In this document: positions 1 to 4,338 of the stretch, in pieces
Layout: each line of letters opens with the position of its first letter
Numbering within the stretch: position 1 is the stretch's first letter
Source: an uncultured Aquificaceae bacterium
GTDB lineage: Bacteria; Aquificota; Aquificia; Aquificales; Aquificaceae
NCBI GenBank assembly: GCA_938002625.1
Contig: CALLAD010000136.1
Span: 1 to 5,402, forward strand
DNA length: 5,402 nucleotides
Direction: 5' to 3'
The notes under the pieces: model-generated
Told to the model about the DNA's origin: nothing
Seen by the model: the letters and a program-made list of their open reading frames with translations, nothing else
The model's database searches: none
Program-made: the position numbers and the translations under genes

Positions 1-216
1 TGGGTTGAACCCAAGTATGTTATAACGGTAAGAGCTGATGAAATAACCCGCTCCCCCTTGCACACTGCTGGAAGAAGCTTAGAGGAACCAGGCTATGCCC
101 TTCGCTTTCCGAGGGCTGTTAGCTTTATAAGGGAAGATAAAGGACCAGAGGATGCCAATACGGTGGAGGAAATAATAAAGCTTTACGAACTTCAAAGGAA
201 AGTATCCATAGAATAG
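1..216 (+). CDS. lig: ATP-dependent DNA ligase, C-terminal fragment (5' end outside window)
   Basis: This is the last 71 residues of a DNA ligase of the archaeal/eukaryotic ATP-dependent type, which seals nicks in duplex DNA through a ligase-adenylate intermediate. The fragment begins in frame at base 1 and ends at TAG 214-216. It lies in the OB-fold domain. Visible landmarks are ITRSPLHTAG (residues 15-24 of the fragment), GYALRFPR (31-38) and the motif VI-like REDK (44-47), followed by GPEDANTVEEI, which matches the end of archaeal-type ligases. The catalytic lysine motif (KxDG) would be upstream, outside the window. Most bacteria replicate with NAD+-dependent LigA. Bacterial ATP ligases of this long type are uncommon but known in Aquificales. 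The stop codon touches the 3' end of the opposing tRNA gene, so there is no room for a separate terminator. The family call is strong; whether it is the main replicative ligase cannot be seen. Confidence 0.88.
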   Translation, partial: WVEPKYVITVRADEITRSPLHTAGRSLEEPGYALRFPRAVSFIREDKGPEDANTVEEIIKLYELQRKVSIE

Positions 217-290
217 TGGCGGCGGGAGGACTCGAACCTCCGACCTGAGACTTATGAGATCTCCGCTCTAACCAGCTGAGCTACGCCGCC
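217..290 (-). tRNA. tRNA-Met, elongator type (anticodon CAT)
   Basis: Read on the minus strand, this folds as a complete 74-nt tRNA. It has a perfect 7-bp acceptor stem (GGCGGCG/CGCCGCC), TA at positions 8-9, a 4-bp D stem (GCTC/GAGC) and a 5-bp anticodon stem ending in a U-G pair. The anticodon loop is CTCATAA, with CAT at window positions 254-256. The variable loop is 5 nt, and the T arm is 5 bp with loop TTCGAGT. The discriminator is A (position 217). The paired G1-C72 excludes an initiator tRNA, which normally has an unpaired 1-72. CAT could also be tRNA-Ile2, whose C34 is changed to lysidine by TilS, but the overall sequence resembles elongator tRNA-Met more. CCA is not encoded: the next bases are CTA, the complement of the ligase stop codon. 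The gene lies 18 bp after the ppx-like stop on the same strand and could be cut from a common transcript. Confidence 0.95.
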
Positions 291-308
291 TTATACTATC
301 TTAATATT

Positions 309-1214
309 TTAATACCCTTCCATAATTTCTTCAACCAGCAGGCCTTCCTTTATACCCCAATCGCTTACTCTTATTTTATCCTTTCCAAAGAGTAGCATAC
401 TTCTGTAAAAGATAACCAAGCCTGGTACTATAACCTTCGCCCTTTTGGCCTCTATGTGGGGAAAATAAGCTATTCTATCTTTCTCCTTCATAGAACTTAA
501 CTGCTCAAGCCAAAACATGACTTTTTGAAGGCTCAACTCCTTTCCGTGAACATCTTCCCCCTTGTAGGGATATACGCCATACTCTATGGCAGCAATCGTA
601 GTTATGGTACCACCAAGACCAATAAGCTCATCGCAAGGTTCCACTACTTGGCCTATGTGTTCATCTAAGAAGTTTTTCAAAGACTCAAGCTCGTAATTCT
701 TGGGAGGGTCATTTTTTATAAACTCTTCAGTAAGATTTACTATCCCGAAAGGAAGAGATTTAAGGCTTTCTATTTGAAAACCTTTTCCACAAACAAATTC
801 TGTAGAACCACCCCCTTGATCTATTATGCAAAATCTACCCTTTGGTTTTAGAGAATATGCAACAGCAAGAAAGGCATATTTTCCTTCTTCCTCTGGTGTT
901 ATAACTCTTAGATCAATACCAGTGATGTTTTTTACTTTATGTATGAATTCTTCCGCGTTTTTTGCCCTTCTTAAAGCCTCTGTGCCTACTATCTTTATAC
1001 GCTGGGCTCCAAGGCTTTGAGCTTTTTCTACAAAACCTTTTATAACCTTTAAACTTTCCTCCATTTTATCATCCCTTAATAGCCCCTTTTCTTTTAATCC
1101 AGTAGCCAAAGCAGTTATATTTCCTTCTTCGTGTAATATTTTTAATTCACCATCTAAATCGGCAACGCTCAGCCTTATGGAGTAAGAACCCACATCTATA
1201 CTGGCTATTCTCAT
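309..1214 (-). CDS. ppx: Ppx/GppA-family phosphatase (exopolyphosphatase / pppGpp phosphohydrolase)
   Basis: A 301-residue protein of the sugar kinase/HSP70/actin ATPase superfamily. Family members remove terminal phosphates from polyphosphate or convert pppGpp to ppGpp in the cytoplasm. All family landmarks are present in order: phosphate-1 loop DVGSYSIRL (residues 7-15), GTEALRRAKN (77-86), the acidic cluster PEEEG (107-111) holding the catalytic Glu, phosphate-2 loop IDQGGGSTEF (131-140), SLPFGIVNLTE (153-163), GLGGTITT (199-206), the RAKVIVPG segment (258-265) and SDWGIKEGLL (284-293). The length matches the short two-domain form known from Aquifex aeolicus, which lacks the C-terminal HD-like domains of E. 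coli PPX. Polyphosphate and pppGpp activities cannot be separated by sequence alone. The ATG at 1212-1214 gives the expected N-terminus. It has no Shine-Dalgarno sequence at a usable distance, and a TATAAT ends only 8 nt before it. The start faces the dapB operon head-to-head. Confidence 0.92.
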   Translation of the reverse strand: MRIASIDVGSYSIRLSVADLDGELKILHEEGNITALATGLKEKGLLRDDKMEESLKVIKGFVEKAQSLGAQRIKIVGTEALRRAKNAEEFIHKVKNITGIDLRVITPEEEGKYAFLAVAYSLKPKGRFCIIDQGGGSTEFVCGKGFQIESLKSLPFGIVNLTEEFIKNDPPKNYELESLKNFLDEHIGQVVEPCDELIGLGGTITTIAAIEYGVYPYKGEDVHGKELSLQKVMFWLEQLSSMKEKDRIAYFPHIEAKRAKVIVPGLVIFYRSMLLFGKDKIRVSDWGIKEGLLVEEIMEGY

Positions 1215-1222
1215 AGCAAAGT

Positions 1223-1250
1223 ATTATAATATTCCTTCAAAACACAAAAA
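1223..1250 (-). promoter_or_regulatory. Putative promoter of the ppx-like gene
   Basis: On the minus strand a consensus -10 box TATAAT lies at 1228-1223. A weak -35-like TTTTTG lies at 1250-1245, 16 nt upstream. The -10 box ends 8 nt before the ATG at 1214, so a start about 7 nt downstream would give an almost leaderless mRNA. The -10 match is seen directly; its use as a promoter is inferred. Confidence 0.55.
1225..1230 (+). promoter_or_regulatory. Putative -10 box of the dapB operon
   Basis: A consensus TATAAT on the plus strand, part of the palindrome TATTATAATA at 1222-1231. Transcription starting near 1237 would leave a leader of about 24 nt containing the GGAG ribosome site. No good -35 box is seen; the best-placed hexamer is TGGCTA at 1202-1207. 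It shares four bases with the -10 box of the opposite gene. Confidence 0.5.
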
Positions 1251-1254
1251 GGAG
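1251..1254 (+). promoter_or_regulatory. Ribosome binding site of the 83-residue ORF
   Basis: GGAG, preceded by an A-run, stands 6 nt before the ATG at 1261. The good spacing supports translation of this otherwise unrecognised small gene and fixes its start. Confidence 0.75.
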
Positions 1255-1260
1255 AGTGCT

Positions 1261-1512
1261 ATGGAAGAACAAGTCTATGCTGTTCCCTTTAGTTTGGTAG
1301 GCTTCTTTTTTACAAGCAAGCCAGTGGAAGAGAGCATCAGGGGCGATCTTGCACCAGAGGAAGTGGAAAAGCTTCAGGAAATTCTTAGTAAGATTCTCTT
1401 TACCGAAGGCATTCAAGTGGCCCTATATCCATCCATCGTGCCACCAGACCAAGCGGAGGAAGCTATAGAAGAGCTGGAAGATATGATATTCGGAGAAGAG
1501 GAGGAAGAATGA
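1261..1512 (+). CDS. Uncharacterised acidic 83-residue protein, first gene of the dapB operon
   Basis: I do not recognise this protein. It has 83 residues with about 22 acidic (19 Glu, 3 Asp) and only 4 basic side chains, so it is strongly acidic. A hydrophobic N-terminal stretch (PFSLVGFFF, residues 9-17) is too short and too early-broken to call a membrane span or signal peptide. Residues 31-47 (APEEVEKLQEILSKILF) look like an amphipathic helix. A Pro-rich turn (IVPPD, 59-63) leads into a second acidic helix (residues 64-76), and the chain ends in GEEEEE. It is likely real: it has a well-placed GGAG site, a -10 box upstream, and a 4-base overlap with dapB. The codons of its Glu tail form the strong ribosome site of dapB. 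It may be a small cytoplasmic binding or regulatory protein, but nothing visible assigns a function. Confidence 0.8.
   Translation: MEEQVYAVPFSLVGFFFTSKPVEESIRGDLAPEEVEKLQEILSKILFTEGIQVALYPSIVPPDQAEEAIEELEDMIFGEEEEE
1499..1504 (+). promoter_or_regulatory. Shine-Dalgarno of dapB inside the upstream Glu-tail codons
   Basis: AGGAGG, a near-ideal ribosome site, lies 4 nt before the dapB ATG at 1509. It is made from the gaa/gag codons of the C-terminal Glu run of the preceding gene, so the same bases serve as coding and initiation signal. Confidence 0.75.
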
Positions 1513-2300
1513 CAAGGGCCATAGTTTGCGGTGCCCTTGGGAGGATGGGCAGAAGTATACTAAGGCTTTCCCTTGAGTATTCGGATTTTGAAGTTGTTGC
1601 TGGTGTGGAAAACCCCAACTGTATAAGATCTTTTGACTTGGGAGAAGCCTCTGATATACCTCAATTAAAGGGCTTGCCCCTTACATCAAGCCTTGAAGAG
1701 GTCTTACCCCTTGGTGACGTAGTTATTGAATTTTCTGGAAATCCTACGGCCGCCGTATCTCATACCAAGCTTTCTACTCTTGCAAAAAAAGCTATAGTTA
1801 TAGGAACAACTGGCTTTAGCCCTCAGGAAGTGGAGGAAATAAAGTCCTATTCCCAGTATGCCCCTGTGCTACTTTCTCCCAATATGAGCCTTGGAGTAAA
1901 CTTGCTCCTTAGGCTTGCACAGATTGCAGGAAGGGTATTAAAGGATAAGAATTTTGACGTAGAAATATTAGAAATCCATCATCGTTTTAAAAAGGATGCA
2001 CCAAGCGGTACAGCCCTTAAATTGGAGGAAATCCTTTTTAAAGAAATGAACCTTGAAAAAAAGGTGTATGGAAGAGAAGGAATAGGAGAAAGGTCAAAAG
2101 AAATTGGAGTAATGGCCCTAAGGGGTGGAGATGTGGTAGGGGAGCATACCATTTATTTTTTGGGCTTTGGCGAAAGATTGGAGTTAACTCACAGGGCTTC
2201 CTCAAGGGATATATTTGCAAGGGGAGCCATAGAGGCTTCACGATGGATAAAGGATAAGGCACCGGGTTTTTATTCCATGTTTGACGTACTTGGGCTATGA
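1509..2300 (+). CDS. dapB: 4-hydroxy-tetrahydrodipicolinate reductase (DapB)
   Basis: A 263-residue cytoplasmic reductase of the diaminopimelate/lysine pathway. It uses NAD(P)H to reduce the dehydrated form of 4-hydroxy-tetrahydrodipicolinate to tetrahydrodipicolinate, feeding lysine and peptidoglycan cross-links. The N-terminal Rossmann glycine motif is G8-A-L-G11-R-M-G14. EFSGNPTA (74-81) and VIGTTGFS (97-104) are the usual cofactor-site strands, and SPNMSLGVN (123-131) follows. The family signature EIHHRFKKDAPSGTA occupies 155-169: H157/H158 and K161 align with E. coli H159/H160 and catalytic K163, and PSGTA binds the substrate. The length is normal. The ATG overlaps the previous stop as ATGA and has an AGGAGG site. 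Its own stop overlaps the archease start in the same way, so its expression is probably coupled to both neighbours. No other lysine gene is in the window. Confidence 0.96.
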   Translation: MTRAIVCGALGRMGRSILRLSLEYSDFEVVAGVENPNCIRSFDLGEASDIPQLKGLPLTSSLEEVLPLGDVVIEFSGNPTAAVSHTKLSTLAKKAIVIGTTGFSPQEVEEIKSYSQYAPVLLSPNMSLGVNLLLRLAQIAGRVLKDKNFDVEILEIHHRFKKDAPSGTALKLEEILFKEMNLEKKVYGREGIGERSKEIGVMALRGGDVVGEHTIYFLGFGERLELTHRASSRDIFARGAIEASRWIKDKAPGFYSMFDVLGL

Positions 2301-2713
2301 GCTTTTATGAAACCATAGATAGCATAACGGCGGATGCAGGTATAAGGGTAAGAGCAGAAAACTTGGAAAATCTCCTATGTAAAAGCTTGTTGGCTACTTT
2401 CAATGAAATTACTCATATAGAAGAAATAGAGCAAAAGGAGGAAAGAATAATAGAAGCCCATTCGGAAATCCCCTTTCTTCTCGTAGACCTTATAAACATG
2501 GCCATATTCCTTCATGAAAGCGAGCTCTTTGTAGCTTCCTCTTGCCATGTATTGGAGCTAAAGAAAGATTATGCAAGGGTAAAATTGGTGGGTGACAAGT
2601 TTGATCCACAAAGGCATGAAGCCAAGCTGGTAATAAAGGCTGCCACTTATCATAATCTAAAAGTAGAAAAGGTAGGGAGCGAATGGGTTGCGGAGATTAT
2701 ATTTGACATATGA
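2297..2713 (+). CDS. Archease (RtcB RNA ligase activator family)
   Basis: A 138-residue protein of the archease family. Members promote GTP-dependent guanylylation and multiple turnover of the RNA ligase RtcB, which joins tRNA exons or repairs broken RNA. Seen here are the N-terminal ADAGIRV (residues 12-18), ENLENLL (21-27), a helix with DLINMAIFLHESELFV (64-79), the strong family signature GDKFDPQRHEAK (99-110), IKAATYHNLKVEK (113-125) and the terminal WVAEIIFDI (130-138). D13 and the C-terminal D137-I138 correspond to the metal site described in archaeal archease. The usual HTAD is replaced by ITAD, so the conserved His is missing. The start overlaps the dapB stop as ATGA with no clear Shine-Dalgarno, which suggests translation by coupling. 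RtcB is not adjacent; the neighbours are lysine and quinone genes. The family call is firm; the RtcB partnership here is inferred. Confidence 0.93.
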   Translation: MSFYETIDSITADAGIRVRAENLENLLCKSLLATFNEITHIEEIEQKEERIIEAHSEIPFLLVDLINMAIFLHESELFVASSCHVLELKKDYARVKLVGDKFDPQRHEAKLVIKAATYHNLKVEKVGSEWVAEIIFDI

Positions 2714-3555
2714 TGAAGAAGTATCTTGAACTAACAAAATTTGAACATACCATATTTGCCCTTCCCTTTGCCCTCGCAAGCCTTGTAGTTTTATACAAAG
2801 AAATGCCATCCTTTTGGAAGTTTTTTTGGATGCTTGTAGCTTTTATAAGTGCAAGAACCACAGGAATGGCTCTAAATAGGCTTATAGACTTGCCCATAGA
2901 TAGACTAAATCCAAGAACAAAGGATTGGGTACATGCAAGGGGGGAAGTTTCTGAAAGGGATATAAGAAAGCTTGTCATAGTATCCTCGGTCATTTTCATG
3001 CTTTCCGCTCTGATGATAAACCTTTATGCCTTTTTGCTGTCTCCCATTGTTATTTTCCTCCTTTGGTTTTATCCCTATGCCAAAAGGATAACCTATTATC
3101 CCCATTTTGTTCTTGGTGCCGTTTATTTCCTTGTACCATTGGCGGTTGATGTATCCTTCAATGAGAGGATTTCCTTAAATGCCCTTATACTTGGCTTGGC
3201 TATGGCCTTTTGGGTTTCTGGCTTTGACATACTATACGCTCTACAAGATTATTACTTTGATAAGGAGCATGGTATAAAGTCCCTTCCAGTAAAGCTTGGA
3301 ATAAAAAAGTCCTTGACAGTATCAAGGCTTCTACACTTTCTAACATTTTTGTTTTTATTCCCTCTACTTTTTAGGGTTGATTTTTTGGGATTTTTATATC
3401 TTTTGGGGCTTTTGGCAATTGGTGCTTTTCTTTACTATGAACACTCCCTTATAAAACCCCATGACTTATCCAAGATAAATAAAGCTTTTTTTACGGTTAA
3501 TGGTTATATAAGCATAGTATTTTTCCTTGTGGTGCTTTTGGATAGAATCTTTTAA
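2710..3555 (+). CDS. mqnP: UbiA-family polyprenyltransferase, probably MqnP (futalosine menaquinone pathway)
   Basis: A 281-residue inner-membrane enzyme of the UbiA superfamily. These attach an isoprenoid tail from its diphosphate to an aromatic quinone precursor, using two Asp-rich Mg2+/diphosphate motifs. Motif 1 is N56-x3-D60-x3-D64 (NRLIDLPID); motif 2 is D180-x3-D184 (QDYYFD). The first helix motif FEHTIFALPFAL (11-22) and GFDILYALQD (171-180) resemble the UbiA-like/MqnP subgroup more than classical proteobacterial UbiA. About eight or nine hydrophobic segments are visible, including roughly 13-30, 37-55, 88-120, 132-148, 155-178, 207-243 and 262-278. Aquificales make naphthoquinones, so a futalosine-pathway prenyl acceptor is more likely than 4-hydroxybenzoate. 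There are two adjacent ATGs (2710 and 2713). The first overlaps the archease stop as ATGA, and no close Shine-Dalgarno decides between them. The 3' end overlaps the yebC stop. Confidence 0.88.
   Translation: MMKKYLELTKFEHTIFALPFALASLVVLYKEMPSFWKFFWMLVAFISARTTGMALNRLIDLPIDRLNPRTKDWVHARGEVSERDIRKLVIVSSVIFMLSALMINLYAFLLSPIVIFLLWFYPYAKRITYYPHFVLGAVYFLVPLAVDVSFNERISLNALILGLAMAFWVSGFDILYALQDYYFDKEHGIKSLPVKLGIKKSLTVSRLLHFLTFLFLFPLLFRVDFLGFLYLLGLLAIGAFLYYEHSLIKPHDLSKINKAFFTVNGYISIVFFLVVLLDRIF
3552..3555. other. Overlapping convergent stop codons (TTAA)
   Basis: The prenyltransferase stop TAA (3553-3555, plus) and the yebC stop TAA (3552-3554, minus) share the palindrome TTAA. No hairpin followed by a T-run is seen around the junction on either strand, so any terminator would have to lie inside the opposing coding sequence. 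Confidence 0.9.
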
Positions 3556-4301
3556 AGGCTTGCTTCCATAATTTCTTTTGGCATATCAAAGTTGGCTATA
3601 ACCTCTTTAACATCGTCAAGATCTTCAAGGGCTTCTATAAGTTTAAAGATTTTCTTTGCTGTTTCCGTATCGTTTATAGGTACCAAAGTGTTTGGCTTGT
3701 ACGCTATTTCAGCCCTTTCTACTTGTAGCCCCACAGAGGTAAGAGTTTCCTTTACTTGGTATAGATCTTCTGGTTTTGTGTATATTATGTAGTTTTCCTC
3801 TCCAACTTCTATGTCTTCTGCTCCAGCTTCTATGGCCTTTTCGTATAATTCTTCTTCGCTCATACCTTCCTTTTTCACCTCTATAATCCCCACCCTATCA
3901 AAGAGGAAAGAAACACAACCAGAAGAGCCTAAATTGCCACCATGCTTGGACAGTACATGCCTTATTTCAGAGGTAGTCCTATTTCTGTTATCCGTGTATG
4001 TAAGTATCATAAGGGCCACACCATTTGGCCCATAACCTTCGTAGAGCACTTCTTCGTAATTTTCTCCCCCAATCTCTCCTGTACCCTTTTTTATTGCCCT
4101 TTCTATTGTATCCGATGGCATGTTAACTCTTTTTGCGTTTTCTATAGCTGTTCTCAATCTTGGATTTGTTTCTGGGTTTGGTCCCCCCTCTCTAACTGCG
4201 ACGGTTATTTCACGTATTATTTTTGTAAATATTTTCCCTCTTTGTGCATCTATCTTTGCCTTTTTATGCTTTATCTGAGCCCAGTGGCTATGGCCTGCCA
4301 T
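3552..4301 (-). CDS. yebC: YebC/PmpR/TACO1-family protein
   Basis: A 249-residue member of the widespread YebC/TACO1 family. It was long annotated as a DNA-binding transcriptional regulator. Mitochondrial TACO1 and more recent bacterial work point instead to a role in translation on the ribosome, notably at proline-rich stretches. The N-terminus MAGHSHWAQIKHKKAKIDAQ is the diagnostic signature, followed by RGKIFTKIIREI and GGPNPETNPRLRTAI. Further landmarks are NMPSDTIERAIKKG (residues 60-73), the YEGYGPNGVAL segment, TSEIRHVLSKHGGNLG and SGCVSFLFDR. The length is that of the full three-domain family form. The invariant N-terminus fixes the ATG at 4299-4301, which has no Shine-Dalgarno and lies 7 nt after a TATAAT. 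The usual ruvC neighbour is absent; uvrB is divergent. The family is certain. The molecular role in this organism is inferred. Confidence 0.95.
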   Translation of the reverse strand: MAGHSHWAQIKHKKAKIDAQRGKIFTKIIREITVAVREGGPNPETNPRLRTAIENAKRVNMPSDTIERAIKKGTGEIGGENYEEVLYEGYGPNGVALMILTYTDNRNRTTSEIRHVLSKHGGNLGSSGCVSFLFDRVGIIEVKKEGMSEEELYEKAIEAGAEDIEVGEENYIIYTKPEDLYQVKETLTSVGLQVERAEIAYKPNTLVPINDTETAKKIFKLIEALEDLDDVKEVIANFDMPKEIMEASL

Positions 4302-4308
4302 GGAAAAT

Positions 4309-4338
4309 ATTATAGGTTAAATTATAAAACTAATGCAA
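4309..4338 (-). promoter_or_regulatory. Putative yebC promoter overlapping the uvrB start codon
   Basis: On the minus strand TATAAT lies at 4314-4309, with TTGCAT at 4338-4333 as a partial -35 box 18 nt upstream. That -35 box covers the uvrB ATG. A second TATAAT (4326-4321) lies 12 nt further upstream. The nearer box ends 7 nt before the yebC ATG, which would give a leaderless or nearly leaderless mRNA. Confidence 0.5.
4323..4328 (+). promoter_or_regulatory. Possible -10 box for uvrB
   Basis: TATAAA on the plus strand ends 4 nt before the uvrB ATG, so it would place the start at the ATG itself. An alternative is TATTAT at 4308-4313, giving a leader of about 13 nt. Neither has a clear -35 box, and no SOS-type operator is visible in the 31-bp spacer. 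Confidence 0.3.

Noticed and set aside
217..290. tRNA 3' end as an integration (att) site for a mobile element
   Set aside because: There is no integrase, no duplicated tRNA 3' segment and no foreign-looking DNA in the window; both sides are housekeeping genes.
826..1020. Plus-strand 64-residue ORF inside the ppx-like gene
   Set aside because: It is antisense to conserved Ppx/GppA motifs, has no ribosome site and shows no recognisable protein pattern; a shadow frame.
2038..2262. Minus-strand 74-residue ORF inside dapB, rich in Leu/Pro
   Set aside because: It is the complement of conserved DapB sequence and its composition reflects the reverse reading of purine-rich codons; no start signal.
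2697..3105. Two overlapping minus-strand ORFs within the prenyltransferase gene
   Set aside because: They overlap each other and the Asp-rich motif region of the real gene and show no family pattern.
3544..3560. Possible terminator hairpin at the convergent junction (CTTTTAAAGG)
   Set aside because: The symmetric core is only TTTAAA, with a mismatch beside it and no GC stem, too weak to form an intrinsic terminator.
322..3575. Shared string CCATAATTTCTT near the 3' ends of both minus-strand genes (about 319-330 and 3565-3576)
   Set aside because: Both copies encode a coincidental EIME near the C-terminus of unrelated proteins; the flanks do not match, so it is not a repeat element.
4302..4332. 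LexA/SOS box upstream of uvrB
   Set aside because: No CTG-N10-CAG or GAAC-N4-GTTC type element is present in the short spacer.
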